A program made the position numbers and the translations under genes. This document shows positions 34,032 to 43,840 of a stretch of 64,000 nucleotides of DNA, in pieces. Under the pieces are notes generated by a model. It made no database searches, was not told where the DNA came from, and worked only from the letters and a program-made list of their open reading frames with translations. The stretch is from Chlamydomonas sphaeroides (Eukaryota > Chlorophyta > Chlorophyceae > Chlamydomonadales > Chlamydomonadaceae), in the NCBI GenBank assembly GCA_001662425.1, contig BDDC01000052.1, positions 64,699 through 128,698 on the forward strand, written 5' to 3'. Each line of letters starts with the position of its first letter. Positions within the stretch are counted from its first letter, which is position 1.

Positions 34032-34705
34032 ATGGCTGACGGTATGTACATGCTGCTCGTTCAGAGTGCACGGTAGCGTCACTTCCCGCGCGGCCTGAGC
34101 CCTCCCGCCTTCTGCACTCGCAGCTGCCGCGTCTCAACCGGACAGCTCGGCCGCGGCCGCAGCTCCGTTGCCACCAGCGGCGATAACGACACCTGAGGCG
34201 GTGAGGCTGAGGCCGGGGCAGCAGGAGGTGCCACCAGCCCCGATGGGGTCGGCACTATGGTGTTGCTCCAACCCCACCCTTTCGCCGCAACCCCAGGTCA
34301 AAGCCGCAGAGAAGGCGGCCGTGGGCGTGCACAAGAAGATCAACCTTGCAGCAGCACCCATCCGCCAATACCTGGTGCGGAGCCGCAACGCGCCGGCGCC
34401 CCGCCCCGCACTCTGCAGGCGTGCCCAGGCCAGGGGCGTCACGCCGGACAGCGGCAGCGCCTCCTCGCCCCGCCCAACCAGCCCACGCCCCGCCCTTTCC
34501 CACCTTCCTCCTCCCGCCACAGGAAGCAACGGTGGTGCCGGTGATGATGCAAGGCATGCAGGCACTGTGCAAGGAGCGGCCAGACAACCCGGTGGAGTTC
34601 CTGGCCTACTACCTGCTCACGCACAACCCGCAGCCCAACACCAAGCCGCTGCCGAAGGAGGCCGCGGCCGCGGCGGCCGCGGAGCAGGCTGCGCCCGCAC
34701 AATAG
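34032..34705 (+). CDS. DPY30: DPY30-domain protein
   Basis: Dimerising subunit of COMPASS/SET1 histone H3K4 methyltransferases; DPY30 domains also occur in algal flagellar radial-spoke proteins. Exons: 34032-34041 (10 nt), 34124-34200, 34297-34374, 34523-34705; 115 residues, in phase. The N-terminal 30 residues are Ala/Pro-rich. KINLAAAPIRQYL leads into the DPY30 helix pair TVVPVMMQGMQALCKERP and DNPVEFLAYYLLTHNP (about residues 56-90). The tail is Ala/Glu-rich and ends APAQ. No other domain is present, so the chromatin role is more likely than the multi-domain radial-spoke type; this is inference. It is head-to-head with AspRS. Confidence 0.92.
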
Positions 34706-35899
34706 CAGCGGGCGGGGTGGCCGCCGGCTGCCGTGCGGTAGCCGTGGGCGGACTGCGGACGGGGATGGCGGGCGGCATGGTTGTGGCTGGTTGACTGGAT
34801 GGACAGGCTGTGGCCGGGCGGGATGGGGCGGTGAGGCGGGAGGTAGAGGCCGGGAGGGAGGGCGGGGCTTGGTGCGGGGCTTGGCGAGGGGCTTGGCGAG
34901 GGGCTTGGCGGGATTACGTGTGGCTTGTTGCGCTCGAGGCACACGGGCCGCATGGCTAGCGGCGGCAACGCAGGCTGGCGATGCCGGTGAGGCCTTCGTG
35001 GACAGCACGATATCGCTTCGCAAATATGTGCGGGTGTTACAGGTTTGGACGTCAGGAGCGGTACGACATTTGGCTGGGTTGGCCAGTGCCGCGTCGGTTA
35101 GGGATGCTGGTTGGGCGGTGGCCCGTCGGGCATGGTGCTGCGGGGGTCGCATGTATCATCGCGTCCATCGCAAGGTATGGCGACGGTGGGACGTGCAGGC
35201 ATCAAGGCTGCTGTGGGTGCCTTAGGTCCCAAGTCCGGATGGGCCTGTGACGGGAGGCAGATGCGTGCGAGCGCGCCCCGGCGACGCTGGTGCGGGTCGG
35301 CATGGGGTGTTTGAGCGCGTGACCGGCGGTTGCTCCGTTGCTGCAACACCGAAGACTGCACATGAAGTTCCGATTGCAACGGTATCCACGAGCGCTCTTA
35401 CAAGCAACACCACCCGTTCCCCGCCCAAGACGTGGGCTGTTGACGCGAACGCAGCAGCGCGTCGTGTAATAATACAACGCGTGCAGTGCCGCGCCTAGGT
35501 CCAGCCGCAACGCAGAACGCCGCGTCAGCCAGTCCGCCAGCCGAGCAGCGCCGCAGCAAGCGGAGCACGCACCAGCTCTGTCGGCGTTCTTTGATGCCGC
35601 TCTACCGCTGCCGACACCCCACTCCCTATGCCCTGGCGCTGTCCCCGAGGGCTCATGCACTCCATCCCAGCTCAGCCGTGGGTGCACTCACCACCATGCG
35701 ACTCAAGACCGCAGCCCGCCGCCCGCATTCGCGCCAATCCCACCTCGCGGGCGGCGAGTCACCCCCCGCTGCCCCCTGCCCGCAGGTAGGGCGCGGCCTC
35801 AACTTCCATCCGCCACGCCGGCTCCTTTCCTCCTGAGACCTCCTCCCCCTCCCCACTCCGTCCCTTCCTCCTCGTCACCACCCCCCACCACGCCGCGCC
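34706..35899. other. Convergent 3' intergenic region between DPY30 and proteasome beta1
   Basis: 1.2 kb without a recognisable gene on either strand. The first part is G-rich, with four spaced GGGCTTGGCGAG-like units at 34865-34910. Sense TGTAA for DPY30 is at 35465; TTACA at 35037 may serve the minus-strand gene, in which case the 3' UTRs overlap. Confidence 0.5.
35465..35469 (+). terminator. Polyadenylation signal TGTAA (DPY30, tentative)
   Basis: The only sense TGTAA noticed before the next gene, 760 bp after the DPY30 stop codon. That distance is long. Confidence 0.35.
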
Positions 35900-37189
35900 T
35901 CACGCGATGCGGCGCTCGCGGCCCAGCTCCCCGTACGTGGCGGGAATGTCGCTGCCCTGCACGAACTCGCGCTTGACGCCCGCCGGCGTGATGGTGACGG
36001 TGCGGATGCAGCCGCCGCTGCTGGCGTCCCAGGTCATGGCGTAGCGCAGGCAGGCCTGCACGAAGGCCAGCGCCTGCTCCTGGCTCATGCCGTCGCGCCA
36101 GTTCTTGTCCGCAAAGCCGTTGATGTAGGTGGAGCCGGAGCCGCTCATGGCGAATGCCGTGGGCGTCATGGTACCGCCCAGCGATATGGAGTACACCTGG
36201 AATGAGGAGCGGGGACACGAGCGGGGGTTGGCGCGCTAGGCATGCGAGGGAACCTGGGGTGAGCAGGGAGTGACTTCAATTTGAAGGCAAGTAGTTCGGA
36301 GTGCGCGCGGGGCTGCGCGGCAAACAGGCGGGAAGGTGCCGTTGTGGGATGTGGGGCGCAGTGCCCCTTGGGTGGGAGGCGGGTCGACGACAGCCCACAC
36401 GCGCCAATCGCACACGCCTGAGACCCCTGCTCCTGACGCGGCCCCTGCCGCCACCCCCCCCCCGTGTTGCCGCACCTGCGGCCCTCCGTGCTTGTCCACG
36501 CCCGCCACCAGCATGCCCGCCTGCAGGAAGTCCTTGTTGTTGTAGGCCATGGTCTTGACCAGGTTGGCAACCGTCTTGACCGATACCTCATCGCCCTGCG
36601 AGCGAGGAAGCGGCGCGAGGGATCACGTTCGTGGGACCCGTGTGACGGCTCCCGGACAGCGGAGCAACGAGTGGAGGCCGCGCGGCCGGCCAGCGGCGTG
36701 CCCGGGGCACGGGGCATCGGGGCTGGAGGCAATGGCGCCCTCGGGCACCTAGGCGAGCATGGTGCGCCCGCCCAGGTGTGGAGCTGAGTACCCGGCGGGA
36801 GGCTATTGCGCTGAGGGCTGCAGAGCCAGGAAGCGCACCTCCTCAGCCTGGTGTTGCGCGACGAAGTGCTGCACGTAGCTGGCAATGGCCTGCGTGTCCG
36901 CTGCCGAGCCTGACCGCAGGCAGTACACGTTGTCGCACAGCGGCGTGATCTTATCCTGCACGCGATTCGCAATGTAGTTGCCGTTGGATGTCCGCGAGTC
37001 GGCCCCGAGAATGACACCTGCGTCCCGGAGAGCGCGGGAGGGAGGTGGGTGGGGCGGTGTGGGGGAAGGGCGCCAGGGTTGTGTCGGCACTACAAGGCGA
37101 CACGCACCGCCGTTGAACGTGACTGCTATAATAGTCGTCCCCAGAGAGATGGGCGTCGACAGAGACGGGTCCCCGGGGGCGGGCCCCAT
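35900..37189 (-). CDS. PBA1: 20S proteasome subunit beta1 (PSMB6-type)
   Basis: Catalytic subunit with caspase-like (post-acidic) activity in the 20S core. Exons: 37189-37108, 37017-36839, 36595-36476, 36196-35900; 225 residues, in phase. The propeptide is only 17 residues, ending SLG. Autocleavage exposes Thr1 of TTIIAVTFNGG. Counting from Thr1, Asp17 (GADSRT), Lys33 (QDKIT) and Arg45 (CLRSGSAADTQ) are all in place; Arg45 marks the beta1 specificity pocket. SGSGSTYINGF and WDASSGG supply Ser129 and the Asp166/Ser169 pair. Length fits the family, with a propeptide at the short end. It shares a 235-bp upstream region with the unknown gene at 37425. Confidence 0.95.
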
Positions 37190-37424
37190 GGTAGCGCGCA
37201 GATCCCAAGTCAGGAACGAGACGAGCTACAATGAAGTACGCTTCCTGAAGACCGTGTATAGCAGGTGTGAGCAATCACGCGGGAATGGTGTAACGGGTTC
37301 TCCAGGAAGAGTTTGGCATCACGTCAAGCGATGCCCAATGCAGGAAGCAAAGCCGTGCCAAACTCACTATATCGGTCTCCATACCATCTTACATAAGCTT
37401 GCAATGCATAGCGTGCCTTGAGAA
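37190..37424. promoter_or_regulatory. Shared divergent upstream region (beta1 and unknown gene)
   Basis: 235 bp between opposing ATGs, the shortest divergent spacer in the window and relatively AT-rich near the plus-strand start. Confidence 0.55.
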
Positions 37425-40400
37425 ATGAAGAAGACGTCGTTCCACACGAACCCGGTGGTTAATAAATGGGAGGAAGACCAGCGGCGCAAGCAGATGCAGC
37501 GGATGCTGGATCGAGCCAAGTCGAGCCTGCCCCCGGAGGCGCGAGGTGTGAATTGGCGACTGGCATGTCTACAGCATGCCGCTGCGGCGCTTGCCGACTG
37601 CGGCCCGACCCAACTTGCGCTTGCGATGCATGTTGGCGAGCGCGCAGCGCAAGCAACGTTGCTCTGCTACCCCCGCGCCCCAGTCCGTCCGTGCCGTGTT
37701 AACAACGATGTCCATACACCGCGCTCGGTGACCCGGGTGCTTTCCCCGCTCCCCTTGCGCAGGCGCCGGCAAGGCAGTCCCTAAGAAGCCCTCTCCCTAC
37801 GAGGCGGAGCTGAATGCGCGCAACCCGGCTGCTCGCAAGCGGTCACTCAGCGGCGCGGAGGGCACAGGCGCCGGCGCCGGCGGTGGCGTGGCCGTGGTCA
37901 ACGTAGCCGAGCTCGATGGTGGGCTGGGGTGATTTGAACGGCCCGTGCCGAAAGCTCCCCATGCCTTACACACCAGCCACTCATCCGCAGTTGGTGGTGT
38001 CAAGTCGAGAAACACCGGGGGTCGGTGGCACAGCTCCGTGATGCCAGGAGGGGCGCTTGAATCGTCGTGTTTGTGTGCCACCCAAACCCCGCCCCGCAGA
38101 CCTCATCTATAACCGGCTGCAGGACATCCTCGGTCTGCCGCTGGTGCGCAGAGCAGCCGCCGCCCGCGCCGGGGGCAAGGCCGGCACGCCGCCCAAGCCG
38201 CCGCGCCCCGGGCGGCGGCCGGGCTGGAACGACGACTGGAATGCGCCCGCGTCCGCCTCGCCGCAGCCCGCGTGGGGCGAGCTGCCCGTGAGGGGCACGA
38301 GGCAGGCCGGTGAGCAGCCGCCGCTGCGCAGCCCCACACGCAGCGTAGCTCGGCTCAGCCGGTTGCAGCCGCTGCCCAGCCCCACAGCTCAGCAGCTTAG
38401 CTCGGCTCAGCCCGTTGCCGCCGCCGCCTACGACGCAGCCACGCGCTGGGCCGCTCATCCGCATGCTGAGCCCGCGTGTCTGCGCGCCCTCTGACCCACA
38501 TGTGCGCCGCCTCCCGCTCGCTACACCAGGAGGGCTTGCGCCAGGCCGCTCACCCCTCAGGGGCGCTGACCTGCGCCGCCCTCGCCCCGCCCTCGCCCCT
38601 CCGCAGACCGGAGCCCGGCCAAGGGCGCCAGCCCCTACGGCCTGGCGCACGCCCACCCCTACACCACCTCCAGCGCGCCGCCCTCGTCCATCCCCCGCCC
38701 GCGAGGCGTGCCGCCGCTCCGCAACCCCTCGCCGCAGCAGCTGCGCATCCCGCCGGTGGGGCCCTCGCCGCAGGGCGGCGGCGGCGGCGGCGCGGGAGCG
38801 GGCGACGGCGGCGGACCTGGCCGGCGCGCCGCCAGCTCCAGCGGCATCGGCTCGCTTCCGCGCGGGGGCGGCGGCGCAGCAAGTGAGGCGCCGGGGTGTG
38901 TGCGCCTGCGGCAGGGTAGCAGGGGCCGTGCGGCAGCAGGGGCCGTGCGGCCGACCGAGCGAGGGTCTAATGAGGGCATGGCGGTTGCAGCTCGGGCGCT
39001 GGCGCTGTGTGGGGCCACATGTGGCGGCGCCCCAGGGCCCGACCAGGGTTGTTGCAGGGACGGGCCGAGCCCCCCGTGACGGGCCGGCGTGTGCTGCCGC
39101 GGCAGCAGTACGCACCCTGCTGACGCGCGCCTTTCCCCCTCCGCTGCTTCCTGGCCTGACCCCGCGGCCCCAGGCGAGCGGGTCGTGCTCATGCCCTCCC
39201 CCACGGCCGGCGGCAGCCCCGGCGCGTCCGGCGCGCGGCCGCCGTCGTTCCGCTACGGCGCTGGCGGCGCCGCCGCCGACCCCGGCAGCAGCACCGTGTT
39301 GGAGCGCTCGACGGTGGCGGCCATAGCGGCGCTCAACCCGGCGGCGCCGGCGGCGCAGGCTGCGGCGGTGCGGCTGGGGCAGCACGGCCGCCAGGCCGAG
39401 CCGGCGGCGCCGGGGCACCGCGGGGCCACGGCCTGGGCCGCCGACGGCAGCGAGGGTGTGGGCGGCTCGCTGCAGCACTCGCTGCAGCACTCGCGGCGGC
39501 TCAGCGGCAACGGCGGCGGCCCGGGCGCGGCGGGGCAGTCGGACCCGGCGGCGCGGTCGCTGGCGTCGCTGTCGCACGCGGGGCCGGCGGGCGGCGTGAC
39601 GTCGAGCCTGTCCCGCCGGCCGCCGGTGGCGCCGCCGTCGCTGGCGTCGCACCCTCGCGCCGCGGCGTCGGCGCCGTCGGGGTCGTCGCACGGCGGGGAT
39701 GGCTCGATGGCGGTGGAACCGCCGGCGGTGGCGGCGTCGACGTCGGGTCGGATTGGGGCCGGCGGCGCCGCCGCCGACAGCGGTGCCGGCGGCGGCGGCG
39801 GGGAAGAGGAGGAGGAGGACTACGGGGAAGACTTTGAGGAATATGACGAGGACTTTGAGGACGACGATGACGACGGCGGCGGCGGCGACGGAGCAGCGGC
39901 GGCCGATGATGCCGGCGAGGCGGCGGAGGGGCCGGGTGGGCGCGGCGGCGGCGGCGGCGGCGGCGACAGCCGGCGAGAATCAACGGCGCAGCTGGCGGCG
40001 CTGCGGCAGTCGGTCAACGCGCTCAACGGCCTGGTGCAGATGAAGATCCAGGTACGGGCGCACGGGCTCGCACGACAGGCCAGGATAACGCATCGTCTCT
40101 GCGCATCAGCGGCCGGGGACCTGTCAGTCACGTCTGCAAACGTCCCAACCCCGCGCCCCTGCTGGGGGCCGCAGGAGCTGGGCCGCGCCTCACATGCCGG
40201 CGACCCCCTCGGCCGCTCCTCGCGCTTGGGCTCGGGCTCCGGGTCCGGGGCGGCGGCGGCCGGCGCCATGCTCGCCTCCATGGCGCTAGCGGGCTCCGAG
40301 GAGGCGGGCGGCCACGAGGGCGGCCACGGCGGCCTGGGCGACTCCAACCTCATGGATGGCCTTCGCCAGAGGTGGGCCGGGCCGGCATCACACGACAGTC

Positions 40401-42048
40401 GTTATAGCGTAGCACCCTGCGACTCAATTAGACGCGCCACCGCTAGACAGCCAACCGGATGGCCTGGGCGAGTCGAACTGCCTAGTCGATTTGCTCCAGG
40501 GGACGGCCGCCTTGCTGGGCCGCGACCTGCTGTGTGCGGCACCGCACTGGGCGTGCGGCCACACACCCGGCGCCCCCCAGCTGGAAGCAGCCACAGCCCC
40601 GACTGCGCAGCACCGCGCTGGTCGGCGGGCCGCTGCTGCCCCATCTGCCGCTCCGCCGTCACAGCCCCCCGACCTCCTGCATGGCGCCATTGCATGGGCC
40701 CACTGCCGCCCGCACCCTCCGCTGCCCCACCCCGCAGCGACCTGGACTACCTGGACCGACTGGGCGCGGCCATGCCCGGGGGCCACGGCCACGGCCACGA
40801 GCACGAGCACGAGGATGACCACGACGCGACCTTTGTGGTGGAGCCGGGCGCGCCCGCCGGCAAGACCCGCGCCTGGGGCGACCGCCAGCCCTGGGAGCAG
40901 GGCGCGGGCGAGGCGGCGACGGGGCTGGAAGTGCTGCGACAGCGCCAGGAGCGTGAGCGGCAGCGCCAGGAGCAGGAGCGGCGCGCGAGCGAGGGCGCGG
41001 GCGCGGGCGCGGCGGGAGGACCGTCGGCAAGGCAGTCGCGGGAGCAGCCGGCGGCGCGGCGGTCGCAGCAGGCGGCGGCGGGTGGTGCGGGTGGTGGTGG
41101 TGGTTGCGGCTCGCGCGCCTGCCGCACCTCTGCGGCTGAGGAGGACGACTCGGTGCTGCTGGGCGAGACGGTATCGCCGAGTGAGGCCGCGGCGCGGGGG
41201 TGGACCGCGATGCAGGGCGCCGCATGCAGATGGGGGCCATGTCGTCGAGCACACAGACAGGGTTGTGGTCCTCCGACCGACCATCCCTGCCGCAAGCACC
41301 ACACGCCCCACACCCCACACGCGGCACCCCTGCCCCTCTGCCCCTGCCCGCAGACCGGGGCACCGCCGGCGCCGCCGCCGCCAGCCAGATCGCCGCCGTG
41401 GGCTCTGCGCTCAACGCGCTGGCCTCCTCCGCCGCCGCCCTCAGCGGCCCGCAGCGCGCCAGCCTGGCGCACCAGACTGACGCGCTGTACGGCAGCCTGC
41501 TGCAGCTGCACGAGCTCATGAGCGGGCCGAGGGGCGCGGAGCTGCGCTCGCCCTCGCCCTCGGCCGCCGACAGCCCCGCGGGCGGCTTCACGCCCACCCA
41601 CATGTCGCCCGTCACCTCGCCCACCCACGCCGCGCGGCCCGGCTCGGGCTCGGGCGCAGGCTCGGGCACGGGCCGGCCCGGCTCGGCGGCGGCCGGTGGC
41701 GCGACGGGGCTTGGCTCGCGGCCGGCCAGCGGCAGCGGCCTGGGCTCGCGGCCGGCTAGCGGCGCGCGGGCGCCGCCGCCGCTGCCGCTGGAGCCGTCGG
41801 AGCGGCGGCGCGAGAGTGAGTACGGCGGCGCGGCGGAGGCGTCCTGCGGCGGGGCAGGCAGCGGAATGGGCGGCGGCGGGGCGGTTGGCGGCCCGGGGGC
41901 TCACATGAAGCTGACGCCCAAGAACCGGCTGGTGGCGGAGGACGTGGCCTGGATGGCTGGGCTGGTGCAGAGCCTGTCGGAGAGCTTGCACGGCTTTGGG
42001 GACTCCATGGGGGCGTCGGGCGGGGGCATGGAGCTGCCGGGGCTGTGA
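37425..42048 (+). CDS. Large low-complexity protein with acidic DYGEDFEEYDEDFED motif, function unknown
   Basis: Eight exons: 37425-37545, 37763-37918, 38100-38309, 38607-38882, 39174-40051, 40175-40371, 40738-41180, 41354-42048; 991 residues with phases consistent throughout. The exon 7 donor at 41180 (CCGA|GTGAGG) was chosen by phase and consensus. Ordered segments: N-terminus MKKTSFHTNPVVNKWEEDQR, a charged helix; DLIYNRLQDILGLPLV; the acidic stretch EEEEEDYGEDFEEYDEDFED at about residues 475-495; AQLAALRQSVNALNGLVQMK; DLDYLDRLGAAMP; an Arg/Gln/Glu coiled-coil-like run; QIAAVGSALNALASSAAAL; and C-terminal KLTPKNRLVAEDVAWMAGLV. The linkers are Gly/Ala/Ser/Pro-rich. Similar acidic DxDEDFE motifs occur in WDR60-type dynein intermediate chains, but no WD repeats are present, so I do not assign it. 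A ciliary or cytoskeletal role is speculation. Confidence 0.75.
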
Positions 42049-42335
42049 GGGCGGGGGATGCGGGAAAGGGGACGGAGACGGGAGGTTAGCGGATGGGGGG
42101 AGGAAGCGGTGGGAACTGGGCGGCGAGGGGGTCGCGAGGCCTGGTGACGTGTGCTGCTTGTGTCCGTGGAGGGGCGTGGCGGGGGAAGCTGGGGATGGCG
42201 CGGTGTGATGGGAGCATGAGAGGCGCATGAGAGGGCGAGGGCGAGGGTGTGGGGCGAGAGAGCGGCCGTCCTTGCGCCGCCGCTGGCCGAGGCGCGCGTC
42301 CGCGTCTTTCGGCGAGGTGCCACGTGAGCTTTCAA

Positions 42336-42340
42336 TGTAA
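42336..42340 (+). terminator. Polyadenylation signal TGTAA (unknown gene)
   Basis: Sense TGTAA 288 bp after the stop codon at 42048. Confidence 0.55.
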
Positions 42341-42649
42341 CCAGTGATTGGTCTAGTGTGTTCAACTTTACAGGGCCGAAATAGAGTACCACCTCGCACG
42401 CGGCGCGCCCCGGGCTGGTGGCGCGCTGGTCGTGCGTACGGTAGGAAGAAAGTAGGGATGCGTCTAGATGCACCCGTGCGGGAGGCAATGCAGAGCCCAG
42501 CTGTGTGCCGCTGTGGGGTGCGAGAGCACCACCTGCTGGACCCGTTTGCCACTGCCACTGCCACTTGACTACTTGGGGTGGCTCGGGAGCAGCCGCGAGC
42601 ACTGGCCTGGGCATGGGTGGGCCATCCATTTGGCACGCAGCTAGCAGTG

Positions 42650-42762
42650 CCCCGCACGGCGGCGCCGGCGTGGGCCTGGAGCGCGTGGTGATGCTCTACT
42701 GCGCGCTAGGCAACATCTGCAAGACGTCCATGTCCCCGCGCGACCCCAAGCGCCTCACGCCC
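42650..42762 (+). pseudogene. Fragment copy of the AspRS last exon
   Basis: These 113 bp repeat the minus-strand AspRS coding sequence at 27283-27171 with three substitutions, all transitions. It preserves motif 3 (GGAGVGLERVVMLYCALGNI) but changes the following Arg to Cys and a Phe to Ser. It ends exactly before the AspRS stop codon and then continues into unrelated open sequence. It starts mid-exon, has no upstream exons, and lacks a start codon, so it is a non-functional fragment. High identity implies a recent duplication or gene conversion. No intron boundary is included, so DNA or RNA origin cannot be decided. Confidence 0.93.
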
Positions 42763-43283
42763 ACCGGCCTGCGGCTGGCGGCGCGGCGTGGGATGGCTGG
42801 CGGGGGTGCGGGGAGGTGGCGGTCGCACCCAAGGGTTGTGCCGCGTGTGGTGTGTGGGGTGGCAGCGTGCATGATTGTGTGGAGGGGGCGGGCGGTTGCG
42901 TGGGTGGAAGCGGTTGCGTGCCGTGGAGGAGGGACGGCGCGGCCTCTGGCGCTGGCGCGAGGGAAGTCGGCAGGGCGTGTGCAGGAGGTTGAACGGAGCG
43001 GCAGTTTGGGCGGGGCAGGGTCGGTATGTGCAGGGCGTGGGCTGGGGCACCCTGCGGGGCGCAGCCGTGTGTGAGGGAGAGCGCGCGGGAGACAAGAGGT
43101 GCGGGCAAACCCTTTCCTTAGCACGCCTCGCCTCGCCTGCAAGCACGAGTCGTCCATTGCTCAGAAGGCGATCGACATCCACCTCCACCTACCCTGCCCC
43201 TGCATGTGTTAGCGGCCGCCGCTCACGACGAAACATGTGCAGGGCTCGAGAGACGGCTGTCCGGCTTGAATTCGCGTGGACAC

Positions 43284-43288
43284 TTACA
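43284..43288 (-). terminator. Polyadenylation signal TGTAA (MFS gene)
   Basis: TTACA on the plus strand, 553 bp beyond the MFS stop codon. Confidence 0.45.
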
Positions 43289-43840
43289 GCCCTCCTGCTG
43301 CCGCAGCCCGGCCTGCGGTGAGCGCACGCGGGCGGACGGCCCGCCGCACCGCACACACGTCCCAACACCCGCCCGCCGCCATGAACTGCATCCTTACACG
43401 CAGCACGCAAGCGCGCTTCATTCCAGCCAGCAGCAGCAGCAGCAGTGCTAGCCGCACGCGTACATACGATCACAGCCACAGCATGCCCGTGCGCAGCGAG
43501 TGGGATGCAAGTCATCCATCGACACCAAGCAAGCGGCCACGCAGGCCAGCGGGAGGGTCAGCTGGGCAGTGCGCTGCCCTTGCAGCAGCAGCCCGCCGTC
43601 GCCTCCGAAATAAGCCCAAGCCCACACCCACCATCGGCGCATGCGCTCCTGCCGCACCAGCCTACACGCCGGCAGCGCTGCACCCCGTACGCACGCACGT
43701 GTCTTCAGTGTCATGGAAACCAACCGACCGTGCTTTGGCCTACATTGAAACCGACGACTACAGCACAACACGGCATCGCGGCAAACAATTCTTCCTTCAT
43801 TCGTTTTTCCAGACCACGTTAGCTGCGCATTGCAGCGAGG

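Larger units (their letters stand above)
42049..43840. other. Intergenic region with AspRS-derived fragment
   Basis: Apart from the AspRS fragment at 42650-42762, I see no gene. It has sense TGTAA at 42336 for the unknown gene and TTACA at 43284 for the MFS gene. A short CAG run lies at 43430-43445. Confidence 0.5.

Noticed and set aside
39089..41521. Single 810-codon open frame treated as one exon
   Set aside because: It reads through at least two introns with clear GT-AG sites and low-quality sequence between; the spliced model keeps phase.
37425..42048. WDR60 / dynein-2 intermediate chain assignment
   Set aside because: Only the acidic motif is similar; WD40 repeats are absent from all exons.
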